A stretch of DNA of 64,000 nt from Paraphysomonas bandaiensis (GCA_965644295.1 CBFFRP010000159.1:1-64000), one strand, 5' to 3'; positions 31,366 to 42,084 are shown, counted from the stretch's first letter. Numbers and translations are program-made. The notes: generated by a model not told the origin, from the sequence alone.

Positions 31366-34300
31366 CACCCCTGTGGCATGTGTATTGTTTCCCACGATAC
31401 CACATGTCATAAACTTGTACAGAGTACCTTGGAGGGGCTTCGTCAATGCATCAGCCAGCATCATCTTTGTGGGTAAGTACTCCAATTGAATGCTTCCCTC
31501 ATCTGCCCTCTCCTTGATGAATTCACGCCTCACACGCAGGTATTTTGTACGATATTTGCCTCCGCCTTTCGTTACAAGAGATAGAGTCGAGGTATTGTCT
31601 TGCAACACTCGAGGTGCGTCAATACTGTATCCTTGTTCCTTTATGAATTCTGCACATTGCACAATCATCATTAACATATCTGATAGACCTACCAACTCTG
31701 ATTCCGTCGAGTCACGTGTCACAATGCGCTGTTTCGACGATTTGCAGAGTACTGTTGCATCCCCCACCTTTACGACCAGACCCGAATGACCCTTTCCATC
31801 GTCATGAGTCCCAAATGCCGCATCGACGTATCCAGTAACGGTAAGATTCTTTCCAATGCACAGCAACAAGTCCTGCCCCTTAGTCGCGTTCAGGTAGCGG
31901 GTCACCCTGCCAAGTTTCTCCATGTCAGCATGCGTCGGATTCTTGACTCTCGTGCTAAGGTAAGCGACTGCAAGCAGTATGTCTGGTCTAACCCTTTTGG
32001 CCAGGTACAGCAACTGAGCCACCATCTTGTGAAACTTCCTTCTATCACTCTTACTAGTGTGTTTGTCCATGGTGTTCTTAAATAGAGTAGCTGTAGCAGG
32101 TGATGTAGCAGTTCCTGTCACTCCGTGTTCTCGTAGAAAATTCTCGATGTACGATCTCATGGACACTGTCACCTTATCTCCCTCTGCTCTAATGTGCATT
32201 CCGAGATATGACAGATCTTTCCCATCGTCGTGCTTTACATCCCCAAACTTCTCTTTCAGTTTCTTAAGCAACTCTAGGTAGTCGCCCTTATGGCTTGACA
32301 TGACCAGTATGTCATCCACGAATATCACCACTGTACACTTTCGCCCGCCAGCTACTTTGTTCATTACACATGGGTCGACCGCGTTGTGCTCGAATCCCAA
32401 ACTTTTCAAATATCCGGTAAGCGTGTCGTACCAGAGTTTTGCACTCTGGATGCACCCGTATAGCGCCTTGTCCAGCCGCACTAGTAGTTTACCAGTTTCA
32501 TCAACATACGGTGATACTTCAGGAGCCACTTTCTTCAATATCGTCGTTAACATTGGCTCTAATTCCATTATGACTTCTTCGCCAGACATCTCGGCGTTCA
32601 GGTAAGCGCCTCCTATATCCATGGTACCTATGTGACGTCCCTCTTTAGCAGCTATCGCCAGACACATCATAATCGATTGCATCGCTGCTGTTGGTGACGA
32701 TGTGTCTACGTACACCTTCCTATCTTGTTGTGCGCCATTAGCTACCAGTCTTGCTTTTATCTTTTCGAAGCGCCCTAAGCCATCATACTTAGTCTTGAGA
32801 AACATCAGAGATCGAATAGCTCTCTTCAACTGTGTTGCCGATAAGTCTTTGCGGTGTACTGGACGCATAGCCTTCTTGTCATGCAAAAGTTGTTTCAGTT
32901 CCGATATGATAGCGTTATATGCCGGTGGACCATACTCACGCAGTCCCTTCATCGCGCTCGTGTGAAAGGCCCTGTACTCTACTGGTTTCGACTTCGCATC
33001 CGGCGACCTGTCGTTCTCAACGCCTGTCTCGTCACTGCTTGTAATGCTGCTGCCGGACTTTATAGTTGGGACATCGTCATCCAGCTCCTCATCAACAAGT
33101 TCTGGCACTTCACCTTCATTATCACCGTCATCTCCTAGTGGGTCTCCACTATGCTCTACATCAACCACAGTAGTAGATACATCTTCCACTATTGTTTCTG
33201 CAACTGGAGTCTGTTTAACGTCCTCTGGCGTACTCTCCTTCATGTCTTCGCCTTTCTGCTGCTCTTCTGCTTCTATCGACTGTAGGAGTGGGTTCGGAAT
33301 CTGACTCTTCCTAGTCGTATCACCCATCTTCGCCATCTGATTCATCGCATCAATTATGAGCTGTGTTGTCTTCATTTTCACCCAGTGTGTCCTTCTCACT
33401 CGCTTGTGTGTCTTCACATTCATGAAAAGCCAGCTACCGTTGGCATTTCCAGTAGGGTACAATGCAATACACGGCTCAGTGCGATTTTGCTCGGCATCGT
33501 TGCTTCGCACCTTTGGGTTGTAGCACTCCACGTAGTCACCAAATGCTAGCTCTAGTTCCTTTCGGTAGTTAGGCTTCCTCCCAGTGAACGCTACTCGTGG
33601 CGCTACTATGGATGTGCCTGTAGACGGCCTTCTGATATTTAGGCGACTGTTTGAGTACTTCACCAGATCTCTGACCATGTTATCAGGCAGTGACCAGGGT
33701 AATCCTGCCTGCACAGATCTAATAGTCTCTTTCAGTCTCCGGATCTTGTGATCTACCTTGTCCATGTGATCCCCTGCTCCACACACATCCACTTCCACCC
33801 CTGTAATCTGTCCTCTGAGGGGTTGGAAACCAGGCTGCGGATCCAGATAGGCTACAGTTGGTGCGAAACCATGACTTCTTAGTAGAGATACTTGCTCCTG
33901 AAAAGCTAGACCTAGATCATCAGTCCTCTCACTAGCTACCGGAGATACAAGAGTCAACCCCAGTGGCTCGGACAGTGTTATCAGGAACGGTTGTTTTCTC
34001 ACACTGAATATATCGGTATACAAACGTTGCGGCTTGGCCTGATCTGCTTTGATCCCCACGTCCATGTACTGCCTACCGCTCTTACGTTTAGTGGTCTTCC
34101 CCCTAACCGCTTCATAAGGCTTCCCGTATATGTCGAAAGCTCGCCTCACGTCTTGCGCCGTCAACGGCACGTCTGTTACATTTCCGTCGCTCACAAGGTT
34201 CATGGCTCCCTGCTCTGAGTCGAAACCCGCGTTCCGTACAAGTTCCAGCGCCCTCCGAGCTCTCACCACTTCGCTTTTAGTGTATTCTTGTTCTTTCATT

Positions 34301-35739
34301 CTTGTTGTCGTAATATTTACCCTGCCTTGTGTCACCCAATCCCTCATATCAGCTATATACATTTTGTTCCGTCTGTAGAACACTAGCTCTCTATTAGGTA
34401 GACACACCGTGTATGACACTCCTGGCTCGTACACAATAGGGTACAGATCTTCCACATCAGCTTGGCACAACACACTGACTCGTAGGTTGTCGGCGGTTTT
34501 ACATGTGAAGAATTGTGGCAGCTCTCCCACATTGGGTAGTTCTACTGCGTGACCAGACAAGCCAGCTACTTTACACTTACGATCGGCAGGTCTCACATCT
34601 GTCAGTAGCCACGGGTGCACAACGGACACATCCGCCTGATTGTCTAGTAGAACTTCGTACCATTCGAAACGCTCTCCTCCCGATGTGAACGCATTCTGCA
34701 TAGTCACTGAGCATTGTTTCTCCTCTGGTTCGACGTTCTCTTGACACTGGTTTAGCTTGTGTCCAGTCTTTCCACAACCCCAACATACAATAGGGCCTCT
34801 ATGCTTTCGCACGCTTCCTTTCGACTCGTCGGTCCCATTCGACTTCGTCTTGTCATCAGCATCACCTGTGCGACGCTGTTGTTTAGTCGAGGTGTCCTTC
34901 CTGCTCACAAACGCAACACCACCATTAGGTTTCGCTCCTCTCTTCGGGGTGATATACTTCGAAGCTTTAGTGTAGATCTCGTTCACGTGCTTGGGTGGCT
35001 TCTGTGTACCCATCATTAAGTCATTCATAAAACTGGTCTTAAACTCCTCATATCTGGTGTCGTCCAGACCCCTGAAGAAGTCCATAGCAATATCTTCTTC
35101 TTCCATCTTCGGATTCTCCATATCATTGTACGCTTCCAAAAGAAAATCGAAACGCTCCTTATAGGCCACTATACTCTCAAATGGACCCTGACGCACGTCT
35201 TGGTACTTCTTTCTCGTCTCTGCACGCATGATGGTCCCTACATTGGAGTTCGTCGCTGTTTTGTGAGTCTGCTTGATAGCAAGCCACAACAGTAGAGGGT
35301 CCTTGGAGGAGTTAATCTCTTCGTATTCCTCCAATTGCTTAATCGCGTCCACGGACTCGTTGCTCAGTCTGTCATACATGAACGCATAGAAAGCTGATCG
35401 GTTGTCACGCATTTGGTCAATCTTCCTTTGGCGTGTCTTTCTCGCATCCTTAAGTTCTTCCAGGTTCAGACCGTGGGGGTCATTATCAAGATCGTAGTCC
35501 TCAATCTTTATCTTGGGTGGTTCATAATACTCATCGGTCTCCACGAGCCTCGCTAGGTCACCAAATAGCATCATGGCGGCCACTGTGAGCTTCTGCTTAA
35601 ATACCGCCAGGTTGGTGTTCGTCCCATACTTCAGAATCGGCACCGTTGGGGTCAATGCCTCTGCCCCTTGGCCCCTGGACCGCTGGTCCAACGCCTTGTT
35701 CCTAAACTTCTTGAGCTTCTCGTTGCTCGACTTCTTCAT
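31351..35739 (-). CDS. Copia gag-pol polyprotein (1,462 aa)
   Basis: The polyprotein is collinear and uninterrupted. Gag occupies residues 1 to about 320 and ends with a CCHC knuckle, CWGCGKTGHKLNQC. The protease motif LLDNQADVSVV lies near residue 370. The integrase core has Asp in LYTDIFSV, Asp in AYLDPQPGFQ and Glu in RLKETIRSVQAGLPW. After an acidic Ser/Glu-rich linker comes the RT, with GTMDIGGAYLNAEM and FVDDILVMSS in place of YVDD. RNase H follows with TGYVDAAFG, SSKQRIVTRDSTESE and the end motif LEYLPTKMMLADALTKPL. The integrase-before-RT order defines Ty1/copia, and the lineage recalls algal CoDi-type elements. The stop is inside the 3' LTR. No frameshift separates gag and pol, so another means of setting the Gag:Pol ratio is expected. 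Confidence 0.93.
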   Translation of the reverse strand: MKKSSNEKLKKFRNKALDQRSRGQGAEALTPTVPILKYGTNTNLAVFKQKLTVAAMMLFGDLARLVETDEYYEPPKIKIEDYDLDNDPHGLNLEELKDARKTRQRKIDQMRDNRSAFYAFMYDRLSNESVDAIKQLEEYEEINSSKDPLLLWLAIKQTHKTATNSNVGTIMRAETRKKYQDVRQGPFESIVAYKERFDFLLEAYNDMENPKMEEEDIAMDFFRGLDDTRYEEFKTSFMNDLMMGTQKPPKHVNEIYTKASKYITPKRGAKPNGGVAFVSRKDTSTKQQRRTGDADDKTKSNGTDESKGSVRKHRGPIVCWGCGKTGHKLNQCQENVEPEEKQCSVTMQNAFTSGGERFEWYEVLLDNQADVSVVHPWLLTDVRPADRKCKVAGLSGHAVELPNVGELPQFFTCKTADNLRVSVLCQADVEDLYPIVYEPGVSYTVCLPNRELVFYRRNKMYIADMRDWVTQGRVNITTTRMKEQEYTKSEVVRARRALELVRNAGFDSEQGAMNLVSDGNVTDVPLTAQDVRRAFDIYGKPYEAVRGKTTKRKSGRQYMDVGIKADQAKPQRLYTDIFSVRKQPFLITLSEPLGLTLVSPVASERTDDLGLAFQEQVSLLRSHGFAPTVAYLDPQPGFQPLRGQITGVEVDVCGAGDHMDKVDHKIRRLKETIRSVQAGLPWSLPDNMVRDLVKYSNSRLNIRRPSTGTSIVAPRVAFTGRKPNYRKELELAFGDYVECYNPKVRSNDAEQNRTEPCIALYPTGNANGSWLFMNVKTHKRVRRTHWVKMKTTQLIIDAMNQMAKMGDTTRKSQIPNPLLQSIEAEEQQKGEDMKESTPEDVKQTPVAETIVEDVSTTVVDVEHSGDPLGDDGDNEGEVPELVDEELDDDVPTIKSGSSITSSDETGVENDRSPDAKSKPVEYRAFHTSAMKGLREYGPPAYNAIISELKQLLHDKKAMRPVHRKDLSATQLKRAIRSLMFLKTKYDGLGRFEKIKARLVANGAQQDRKVYVDTSSPTAAMQSIMMCLAIAAKEGRHIGTMDIGGAYLNAEMSGEEVIMELEPMLTTILKKVAPEVSPYVDETGKLLVRLDKALYGCIQSAKLWYDTLTGYLKSLGFEHNAVDPCVMNKVAGGRKCTVVIFVDDILVMSSHKGDYLELLKKLKEKFGDVKHDDGKDLSYLGMHIRAEGDKVTVSMRSYIENFLREHGVTGTATSPATATLFKNTMDKHTSKSDRRKFHKMVAQLLYLAKRVRPDILLAVAYLSTRVKNPTHADMEKLGRVTRYLNATKGQDLLLCIGKNLTVTGYVDAAFGTHDDGKGHSGLVVKVGDATVLCKSSKQRIVTRDSTESELVGLSDMLMMIVQCAEFIKEQGYSIDAPRVLQDNTSTLSLVTKGGGKYRTKYLRVRREFIKERADEGSIQLEYLPTKMMLADALTKPLQGTLYKFMTCGIVGNNTHATGVRRAK

Positions 35740-35751
35740 AATTTTCTATCA

Positions 35752-36107
35752 CGTAGAGAAATACGTACTTGGATCGAAAATACAACACTGATACTACAGA
35801 TCAATCAAACACTCACGGATCCAGTTCGCCCGTTGTCCTCCGTTCAAACTACACTACAGGTAGGCAAAAGACAAGTCTCTTTGCAAATACTACAGAAATC
35901 GTTAGTGATAGAAAATTATGGTGTCTCCCTACAACACAATAATACTACAGCTGATCATGTTCTACTGTACACTCTCACTCGTATCCTACAGAGTCACACA
36001 TGTACAATAACTGAAAACATAATCACTGTAACAAAAACGAATGTGCACGTTGACTTTCATTTCCATCACTCGAAGACTTCTATACCGAATCATCATTTAG
36101 CTCTACG
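35752..36107 (-). repeat. 5' LTR of the complete copia element (356 bp)
   Basis: Right-hand copy, upstream of the minus-strand gag-pol gene, bounded by CGTAGAG...CTCTACG. It should carry the promoter driving the element leftward. Only about 12 nt separate it from the gag ATG. Confidence 0.93.
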
Positions 36108-36479
36108 GAATAGGAATTCCTGCAGGAGTGGACTGGGAAATCCTGCACTCCAAGGACTACGTAATTTTGTTGCTGGTGTGTGAAAGTACAGTACCAGAAT
36201 ACAGTAGTTCGTAGTAACAGCAGCATCTAGCTATCTGTAGATGTACTGCTATACGATACATATATACAGTATACCAGTATACATAGTACCTATGGAGGTA
36301 TGTATGTAGTTGTTGTCAGCAGTTTGAAAGTACTTGTTTGAAGCTCTTTGAATAGTTATTGTTATTATATATTTCCTTCAAGTATTGCGACTGCAAGTAT
36401 CATCGATTTGTATGAGGAGAATCTTATCATTGTAATTGCTGCCACGATAATAGTATATTCATCATTGCTGTTGGAGACA

Positions 36480-37040
36480 ATGAATAGCGTCGATAACACA
36501 ATGCCAGATTTTGCAGATATTGCGAAGAAGAGAGAGTTGGGAGACGAGGCGGTGTGGACTATCTCCACTGCGAAGCCAGGAAATGGCGTCGAACAATTAA
36601 GAGATAACAATATCGAGACATACTGGCAGTCTGACGGAACACACCCTCATATAATTACTATTCAATTCTTGAGGAAAGTTAGTATAAGTGATATTTGCAT
36701 TTATCTCGATTATGTTCTCGATGAAAGCTATACTCCTAAAAAAATAAGCATCAAGGCAGGAAGTAGTGCCCACGATCTAGTCGACGTCGCTAATAAAGAA
36801 CTTTCGGAGCCGTCGGGATGGATCCATGTAGAATTAGTTTCTTCTGATAGTGACATAGAAGGACCTTTGCGAGCTCATCTTATTCAGATTCATGTACTGA
36901 GTATGCACCAGAATGGACGCGACACACATATACGACAGGTAAAACTTTATGGCCCTCGCGCATCACCACGGGTCATGGGTAACTTTAGTCTAGACATGTT
37001 TCACACAATAGAAATGCAGCAATTTGCACTTCTTCGTTAG
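36480..37040 (+). CDS. APC10: Anaphase-promoting complex subunit 10 (APC10/DOC1), 186 aa
   Basis: APC10 is the Doc-domain subunit of the anaphase-promoting complex; with Cdc20 or Cdh1 it forms the receptor for destruction-box degrons. The protein shows the family signature almost throughout: AVWTISTAKPGNGVEQLRDN, ETYWQSDGTHPH, IYLDYVLDESYTPKKISI, GWIHVEL and NGRDTHIRQVKLYGPR. The ATG at 36480 gives 186 residues, close to the human 185. The frame is open upstream, but the extra hydrophobic N-terminus would not fit the family, so it is excluded. It ends ALLR, comparable to the Ile-Arg tail that docks on TPR subunits. No introns. It lies about 370 bp from the copia 5' LTR, which points away from it. 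Confidence 0.93.
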   Translation: MNSVDNTMPDFADIAKKRELGDEAVWTISTAKPGNGVEQLRDNNIETYWQSDGTHPHIITIQFLRKVSISDICIYLDYVLDESYTPKKISIKAGSSAHDLVDVANKELSEPSGWIHVELVSSDSDIEGPLRAHLIQIHVLSMHQNGRDTHIRQVKLYGPRASPRVMGNFSLDMFHTIEMQQFALLR

Positions 37041-37529
37041 TAAATATTGATGTATGTTATTAACTTGCTAGTATAATATAACAATGAAATATGCAAACCT
37101 CTACACCAGTGTCGTAGGACCCCTAGCACTTATTACTTCTTTACATTTACCTCTCAAATGTGGAATATGTGAATATCACACTCCATACTCCTAATATAGA
37201 ATATAGAGTTGTATTTGTGAAGATAAATACTTCTCACAGGTTTGAATTCAGTAACTAAAAAGTCGTACATACAGATTTTTGTCCAGCTTTTTATCACTGA
37301 AATTGCTTCACTACTCAAGGAAATCAATAATCAATATTAGTAATTAGTAAGGGTGAACATATTTGAAAAAGTTGCAGTGAAATTAATCACTATAGTGTGG
37401 CGCTCTTTAAAGATATAGTAAGCACTATGTAATATATACAGAGGACACTCTGTGTTTAGTACGACGAAGAGTTATCCATAACGAGAAGATACGAATTAAT
37501 ACGTAAAATACCACTTAATATTACAATAG
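37041..37529. other. Intergenic between convergent genes
   Basis: AT-rich 3' flanks of APC10 (plus) and the 575-aa gene (minus). No further feature is seen. Confidence 0.5.
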
Positions 37530-39257
37530 CTATGTAGGTGTACCGATAGAGTTCTTTGTTTTAGATAAGTAATGAGCATTCTGATACTGACTTATCACAA
37601 CAGCTATAGATATTTGTTTTTCTTTCGCACACAGTTGTCCCCTAAGGTGTTCAGGAAGCTGGCTGTGCCTTCTGAAGGACAACATTGACAAAACATTATT
37701 GGCAATGATGTCTGCAGGGTCGCTAAATGGTTGTGAACAACGAGGGCTATGATTATGTACATGACTTCGATCTATAGCCGCATTGATCACAGAAGAAATG
37801 GAAAGGGAGACTTCATTACCATCTGGTAGAACAGCACGTACAACTTCAGCACCCGGGATATACTCAACTACTGTCCGCTCAGAAGGGAAGACTCCTCTAA
37901 CTCGTCCATCGGCCAAGAGAGTGAGACAGTCTCCAGAAGCTGTGCGATGCGTCGCCACTACTAGGGGTCGCGGGGCACTACGCGGATCACCAGTTGATGA
38001 ATATGACACAGGACATACACTACGCGGTAGCAAAGGAGAGGTGTAACCCGCGACAGGAGATGGACGAGTCGTAGAGAAACTAGGGGGTGCTGCCGGCAAC
38101 CTGTACAACCCGAGAGGTAACCGAAACTTATCTACACAACCCGTAAGAATAGGATGTAGCCCGCAGATATGGGTCCTCAAATTCTCTAAGTGTACCACAT
38201 GCTTTCGCAGCAATAACATCCTCTCTAGAGGAGCTTTTGATCCCGTAATATCCTCTGTGACCTCCACAGGAGCCTCGAAGACAGATAGATGGAGAGTATT
38301 CTCGGTCACAGAGGTTGAGTGTGGATGAATACACTCGTATCGCACATAGCAATGCCTCAACGATATCATCTGGGCACTCACCCAATCATTCTTGCTCCAA
38401 TCATGATAGTCTATCCAGGCCTCAACTTCAACTTCTTTGTAGGGGTCCGAGAGAAAACCACCGCAGGCACCAGAATACGTATATATCATATTATCTATCC
38501 TCTCAACAACTACTAAATCGCAGGTGGGGAAATATTCTGGGTCTGAAAGGAGATGAAGCTCTTCGGAAAGTCGCTGAAAGTCAGTGAGTGCGCTGGTTGA
38601 GTGGCGAGCTCCACAGGGGTTCGACCGTATATGGTTAGTTATCACGTGACGAGTTTTTCGACCCGATGTAGATGGTTCTTCAGAATCCGCAGTACATTCA
38701 GTATTTCGCTGCAGCAATTGCAGTAACTCTTTAACATCAGAGGGGCATCTCTGTATGGGATAGTATATATTTTGTACGGTGACATATGTATCCTTGTAGT
38801 CGTCCCGTCCAGTTATATTCTCTGGATGGTACAAAACAGGGCCAGAGTATCGCACCCGCCTCTGGAACGGACAGACTGATATACAGCAGGTTCCATCTGA
38901 CGACATAAATTTTTTCCACTGGCCAGAGGGTTGAATAGCGAGATCGGATAGTTTCCACTCCGTAACCTTCTCATCGCAGTACAGATCACTGCCGAAGTAA
39001 ACGGGCACACAGTATGGGCGCAGATGACTAACAGAGTTTCGAAATAGCAAAGTCTCTTTAACAATTGTGCGGAATTTGCTGGGTACAAATCGTGTCAGGT
39101 GCGTTTCTGAACTGCAACCGAAAGAGATTAGTGCGAAATCTGCTTCAGCACTCAACAGCACAGTGACTGTGTTGCCATACGTCTCACACTTAAAAATACC
39201 ACATGTTACTCCAGACGACACTAGCAGAAACCGCTGATGCTGATATTTATCCATCAC
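37530..39257 (-). CDS. 575-aa protein, possibly C5orf34-like
   Basis: An intact, intronless ORF. The N-terminal 130 residues contain FGCSSETHLTRFVPSKFRTI and LLFRNSVSHLRPY, and the C-terminal part contains TASGDCLTLLADGRVRGVF and VVRAVLPDGNEVSLSIS. These strand-rich segments resemble the N-terminal DUF4524 and C-terminal DUF4520 regions of the C5orf34 family, which is found in animals and scattered protists and has no firmly established function. A Pro/Ser-rich low-complexity linker lies near residues 395-450. No membrane segment or signal peptide. I am fairly sure it is a real gene and only moderately sure of the family. ATG ATG at the 5' end leaves the start uncertain by one codon. Confidence 0.6.
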   Translation of the reverse strand: MMDKYQHQRFLLVSSGVTCGIFKCETYGNTVTVLLSAEADFALISFGCSSETHLTRFVPSKFRTIVKETLLFRNSVSHLRPYCVPVYFGSDLYCDEKVTEWKLSDLAIQPSGQWKKFMSSDGTCCISVCPFQRRVRYSGPVLYHPENITGRDDYKDTYVTVQNIYYPIQRCPSDVKELLQLLQRNTECTADSEEPSTSGRKTRHVITNHIRSNPCGARHSTSALTDFQRLSEELHLLSDPEYFPTCDLVVVERIDNMIYTYSGACGGFLSDPYKEVEVEAWIDYHDWSKNDWVSAQMISLRHCYVRYECIHPHSTSVTENTLHLSVFEAPVEVTEDITGSKAPLERMLLLRKHVVHLENLRTHICGLHPILTGCVDKFRLPLGLYRLPAAPPSFSTTRPSPVAGYTSPLLPRSVCPVSYSSTGDPRSAPRPLVVATHRTASGDCLTLLADGRVRGVFPSERTVVEYIPGAEVVRAVLPDGNEVSLSISSVINAAIDRSHVHNHSPRCSQPFSDPADIIANNVLSMLSFRRHSQLPEHLRGQLCAKEKQISIAVVISQYQNAHYLSKTKNSIGTPT

Positions 39258-39916
39258 ACAACTGTCAAGATATCCGCCGTAGCTCTTATCGACAGAGAGT
39301 GACGGTGCTCGTATACTGTGTAACGTCTTATCCTAGTAATTTAAATAATAATCCAAGCACAACTGAATGCATCGAGGTGTTATCGTTTCATTGGGCCCAT
39401 CGAGCTGGAGCAGTGAAGCCTGTGCACTGCTGTGGTAGCTAGAGTATATTTAACTTTCAAAACGATGTTTGATTTTGGCATGTGAACAGAGGAATCCGTA
39501 GCCGGTATATTTTGAATGTAGCCCGTGTTTGTAATTTCGAATTCTTTTATGTGCAGAATGTTGATGTTGTAGTTGTGACGAGTGACGTAGAAATTCCAAG
39601 TGAAATTATATAATTCACACTGCTGCTGCTTCCTACATACACTATGGACATCCCAGCACTGAAAAAATCTTTTTTGGACTTTTATCCCCTCAAGATTTCT
39701 AGAAATCAGTACAAGAACAAGATTTAATTGGTGAGAGCTTTTTTTCTCCTCTGACGACAGTGAAAGGTGTGGATGCGTGTGTTATCTGTATCTAAGGCAG
39801 TGCCCTGCCCGACACTATTCCCATGAGATTAGTACAACTCCGTCATATAGTATAGGTGTGTTGCTGAGCGACTAGTCGGTAACCAGGTAGTTGGTTACGA
39901 GACAGTGCAAGCCTCT
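39258..39916. other. Intergenic between divergent genes
   Basis: Shared upstream region of the 575-aa gene (minus) and the cyclin gene (plus), so it probably contains both promoters. No clear motif or RNA gene is seen. Confidence 0.45.
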
Positions 39917-41186
39917 ATGGAGATGGCTAACTTTTGTAGTGGTCGCCCTGAGGACACCAATCTCATCATTCAAGTGTTGAGTGAAGTGTTAACTCGGCTA
40001 ATTGATGTGAACCTAAAGGTATGTCACTTATCACTCTCCTGTATTCCTCTGAGTGTGAATGTGTGTTATCAGTCGAATGCTCGACAGCAATTCAGTACGA
40101 AGTTTCAGTCCTCTTATGCTCCAGGCATATCTATATATGGATATCTGGAGAGGTATGACGCCCTGTTGTTAACAGTGTTTTGTTGATGTAATATATATAG
40201 GATTAGTAAATATGCGAAATGTAGTGCAAATTGCTTCATCGTAGCACTTATCTACATTGATCGATTGATTGAAACGCGGAGTATTGTATTGAGTTCTCTC
40301 AATGTCCATCGGATTCTAATTACGAGCATCCTTCTATCCACAAAAGTGTTTGAAGATGAGTTTTATAAGAATGCCTACTATGCCAAATTAGGTGGAATCT
40401 CGACGCAGGAAATTAATTCACTTGAGCTAGAATTTCTCTCAATGGTATGTGATTTGAAATATTTGCCCAATTGCATATGAATAATCAATATTTGATACAC
40501 AGGTCAACTTCAATATGTGTGTTTCGACCGATACTTTCAAAATGTATCAGCAGGAATTACAATGCTTTTTATCAAAACCTGTACCTCAACCTATTCCTGT
40601 TGGAGCTACTTTCTATTCGTCTCCGCAGCAATTATCTGTCGACGTGAATTCTCCCACCATGTCTGTTAGTTCACCTCAACCCGTGGTGCCATCACAAAAT
40701 ACTTCTTCGGAAACATTGAGGAAACCATCTCCAGTGGAACCTGGTAGCTGTTTTGTTGCTCTTCACGTCCAACAGCCTTCACAAGGGCTGTATTCTGCTT
40801 CCACTCCAGCCTTTATGTCTCCTTACGTGGATGATCATAATATGCAGATATCTTACGCTTCTCCTCACCAATATTCCGGCTTCCCGTATCAGCACCAAGG
40901 ACACATATTGGGTGGTGGGATTCCTGTGTCGATGGCTGAAGAAAATCTGACACCACAATGGCGTATGCTTGCCGGCCCGTATGCATCATCTCAACCTCAT
41001 GCTAGTTGTTATTTCCCTCCCCACTGTGGATACTTCACTCCGACCCCTTTCGTATATGAACCCAGGGTACAGCATATCTGGCTTCAACAAGAGAAGTCCA
41101 GTGAATACTACCCAGTCAATTTTGGTACCAGTAACTGCCAGGTTTTAGCCCACCACGCTGCGGGTGTTTATTCTATAGCTGCATAG
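39917..41186 (+). CDS. PHO80/P-U-type cyclin (4 exons, 369 aa)
   Basis: Exons 39917-40018, 40073-40152, 40201-40444 and 40503-41186 join in phase to 370 codons. The cyclin box reads RISKYAKCSANCFIVALIYIDRLI, LNVHRILITSILLSTKVFED, FYKNAYYAKLGGIS and INSLELEFLSMVNFNMCV, the hallmark pattern of PHO80-like cyclins (cyclin P/U). Such cyclins bind and activate PHO85/CDK5-like kinases and act in phosphate signalling or cell growth; the partner here is unknown. The C-terminal 200 residues are Pro/Gln/Ser/His/Tyr-rich and probably disordered. The start ATG is the first in frame after an in-frame GTG upstream. Introns are 48-58 bp with regular GT-AG ends. Confidence 0.9.
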
Positions 41187-41811
41187 GCACCATATCTATT
41201 CTCTGTTTTTTGTTTTCTATCTACCACCGATTTCAGAATTTTCTTCCACTTGATAGCGGCAAAGTTCTTTTTGTTTCGTTCGATTATTCGTTCAAAGACT
41301 ACTTGGACTGTGAAATGTCCTGTGATACTAGTGCAGCGACGTACACTGCGGCACACGCCTTTTCCGCTTTCCAGGCAACGGTGATATTTTACTCTCAGCT
41401 GATCATATAATATAACACAAGCATTAGTATGCCATCAGTTTATTCTCACATTATGTTATCGAAAAGGATTTTAAACTTTCCCGATGGATCAGTCATTGTG
41501 CTTCTAATTACCGATGGTTGGTGTAGCAGGCACGCACCAAAGAGAGGTGTTTGAGGAACACGAAAAAGTTAATATATTTTTATTAATAACCAACGCTTAT
41601 TGTGAGCAAGATAAAACATTTTATTTTATATATTTAATGGAACACGTTTCACTTTTAGAATAAGTCCAAGTCGTGTTACTACCTACTACGTAGATAGACA
41701 AAATATTTTTAAAGAGCATGTTAATAGATTAGACTTGGTTTTCTTACTTAGCAGTTCCGATATATAGTCATGTGTTATGGTGCTGATGTGAAAACTCGTT
41801 CCTATTTCAAC
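41187..41811. other. Intergenic, no gene seen
   Basis: AT-rich 3' flank of the cyclin gene. The short ORFs on both strands look random. Confidence 0.45.
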
Positions 41812-41945
41812 AGAGCTGCGTATCAATTAATTGTCTATTATAGAAATTGCACTAATTGAAATTGGGACATCGATTCCTAATTGCAATTATAATTGACTCC
41901 AGCTTGCTTCAATTAATTGCTAATTAATTGCAATCAATTGATAAT
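41812..41945 (+). repeat. CAATTAATTG-family terminal repeat, copy A
   Basis: The segment starts AGAGCTGCGTATCAATTAATTG and continues with AATTGCAATTATAATTGACTCCAGCTTGCTTCAATTAATTG. Related segments lie at 46336-46425 (plus), 47010-47105 (minus) and 49015-49050 (minus). The best-preserved edge reads CAGGGCTGTGTATCAATTAATTG; CAGGG is a common start of hAT terminal inverted repeats. The adjacent hAT-type coding remnant supports that assignment. Confidence 0.6.
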
Positions 41946-42084
41946 AAAAACCCCACCTTTTTATGCTAAAAAGTTGTTAAAAAACGGCATTTTGAGTGAA
42001 AAATCCAATTTTTAGGATAAAAATCGAAGATTGATGAAAGACTATAATATCCACAGGATTATCTTAATTAATTAATTAATTAGC

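Larger units (their letters stand above)
31010..36107 (-). mobile_element. Complete Ty1/copia retrotransposon, very recent insertion
   Basis: Two 356-bp LTRs with one mismatch flank a single intact 1,462-codon gag-pol frame, so the insertion is recent and may be competent. The internal region starts TGATAGAAAATT just before the ATG, a very short leader without the common TGG-type primer-binding site. ACAGGGGTG precedes the 3' LTR and may serve as the polypurine tract. The 5-bp flanks (CTACC at left, GAATA at right) do not match, so no target-site duplication is visible. Confidence 0.93.

Noticed and set aside
31082-31489. Plus-strand ORFs in the copia LTRs and internal region
   Set aside because: They are antisense shadows of gag-pol or LTR sequence; the LTR copy at 35668-36183 repeats the same frame by duplication.
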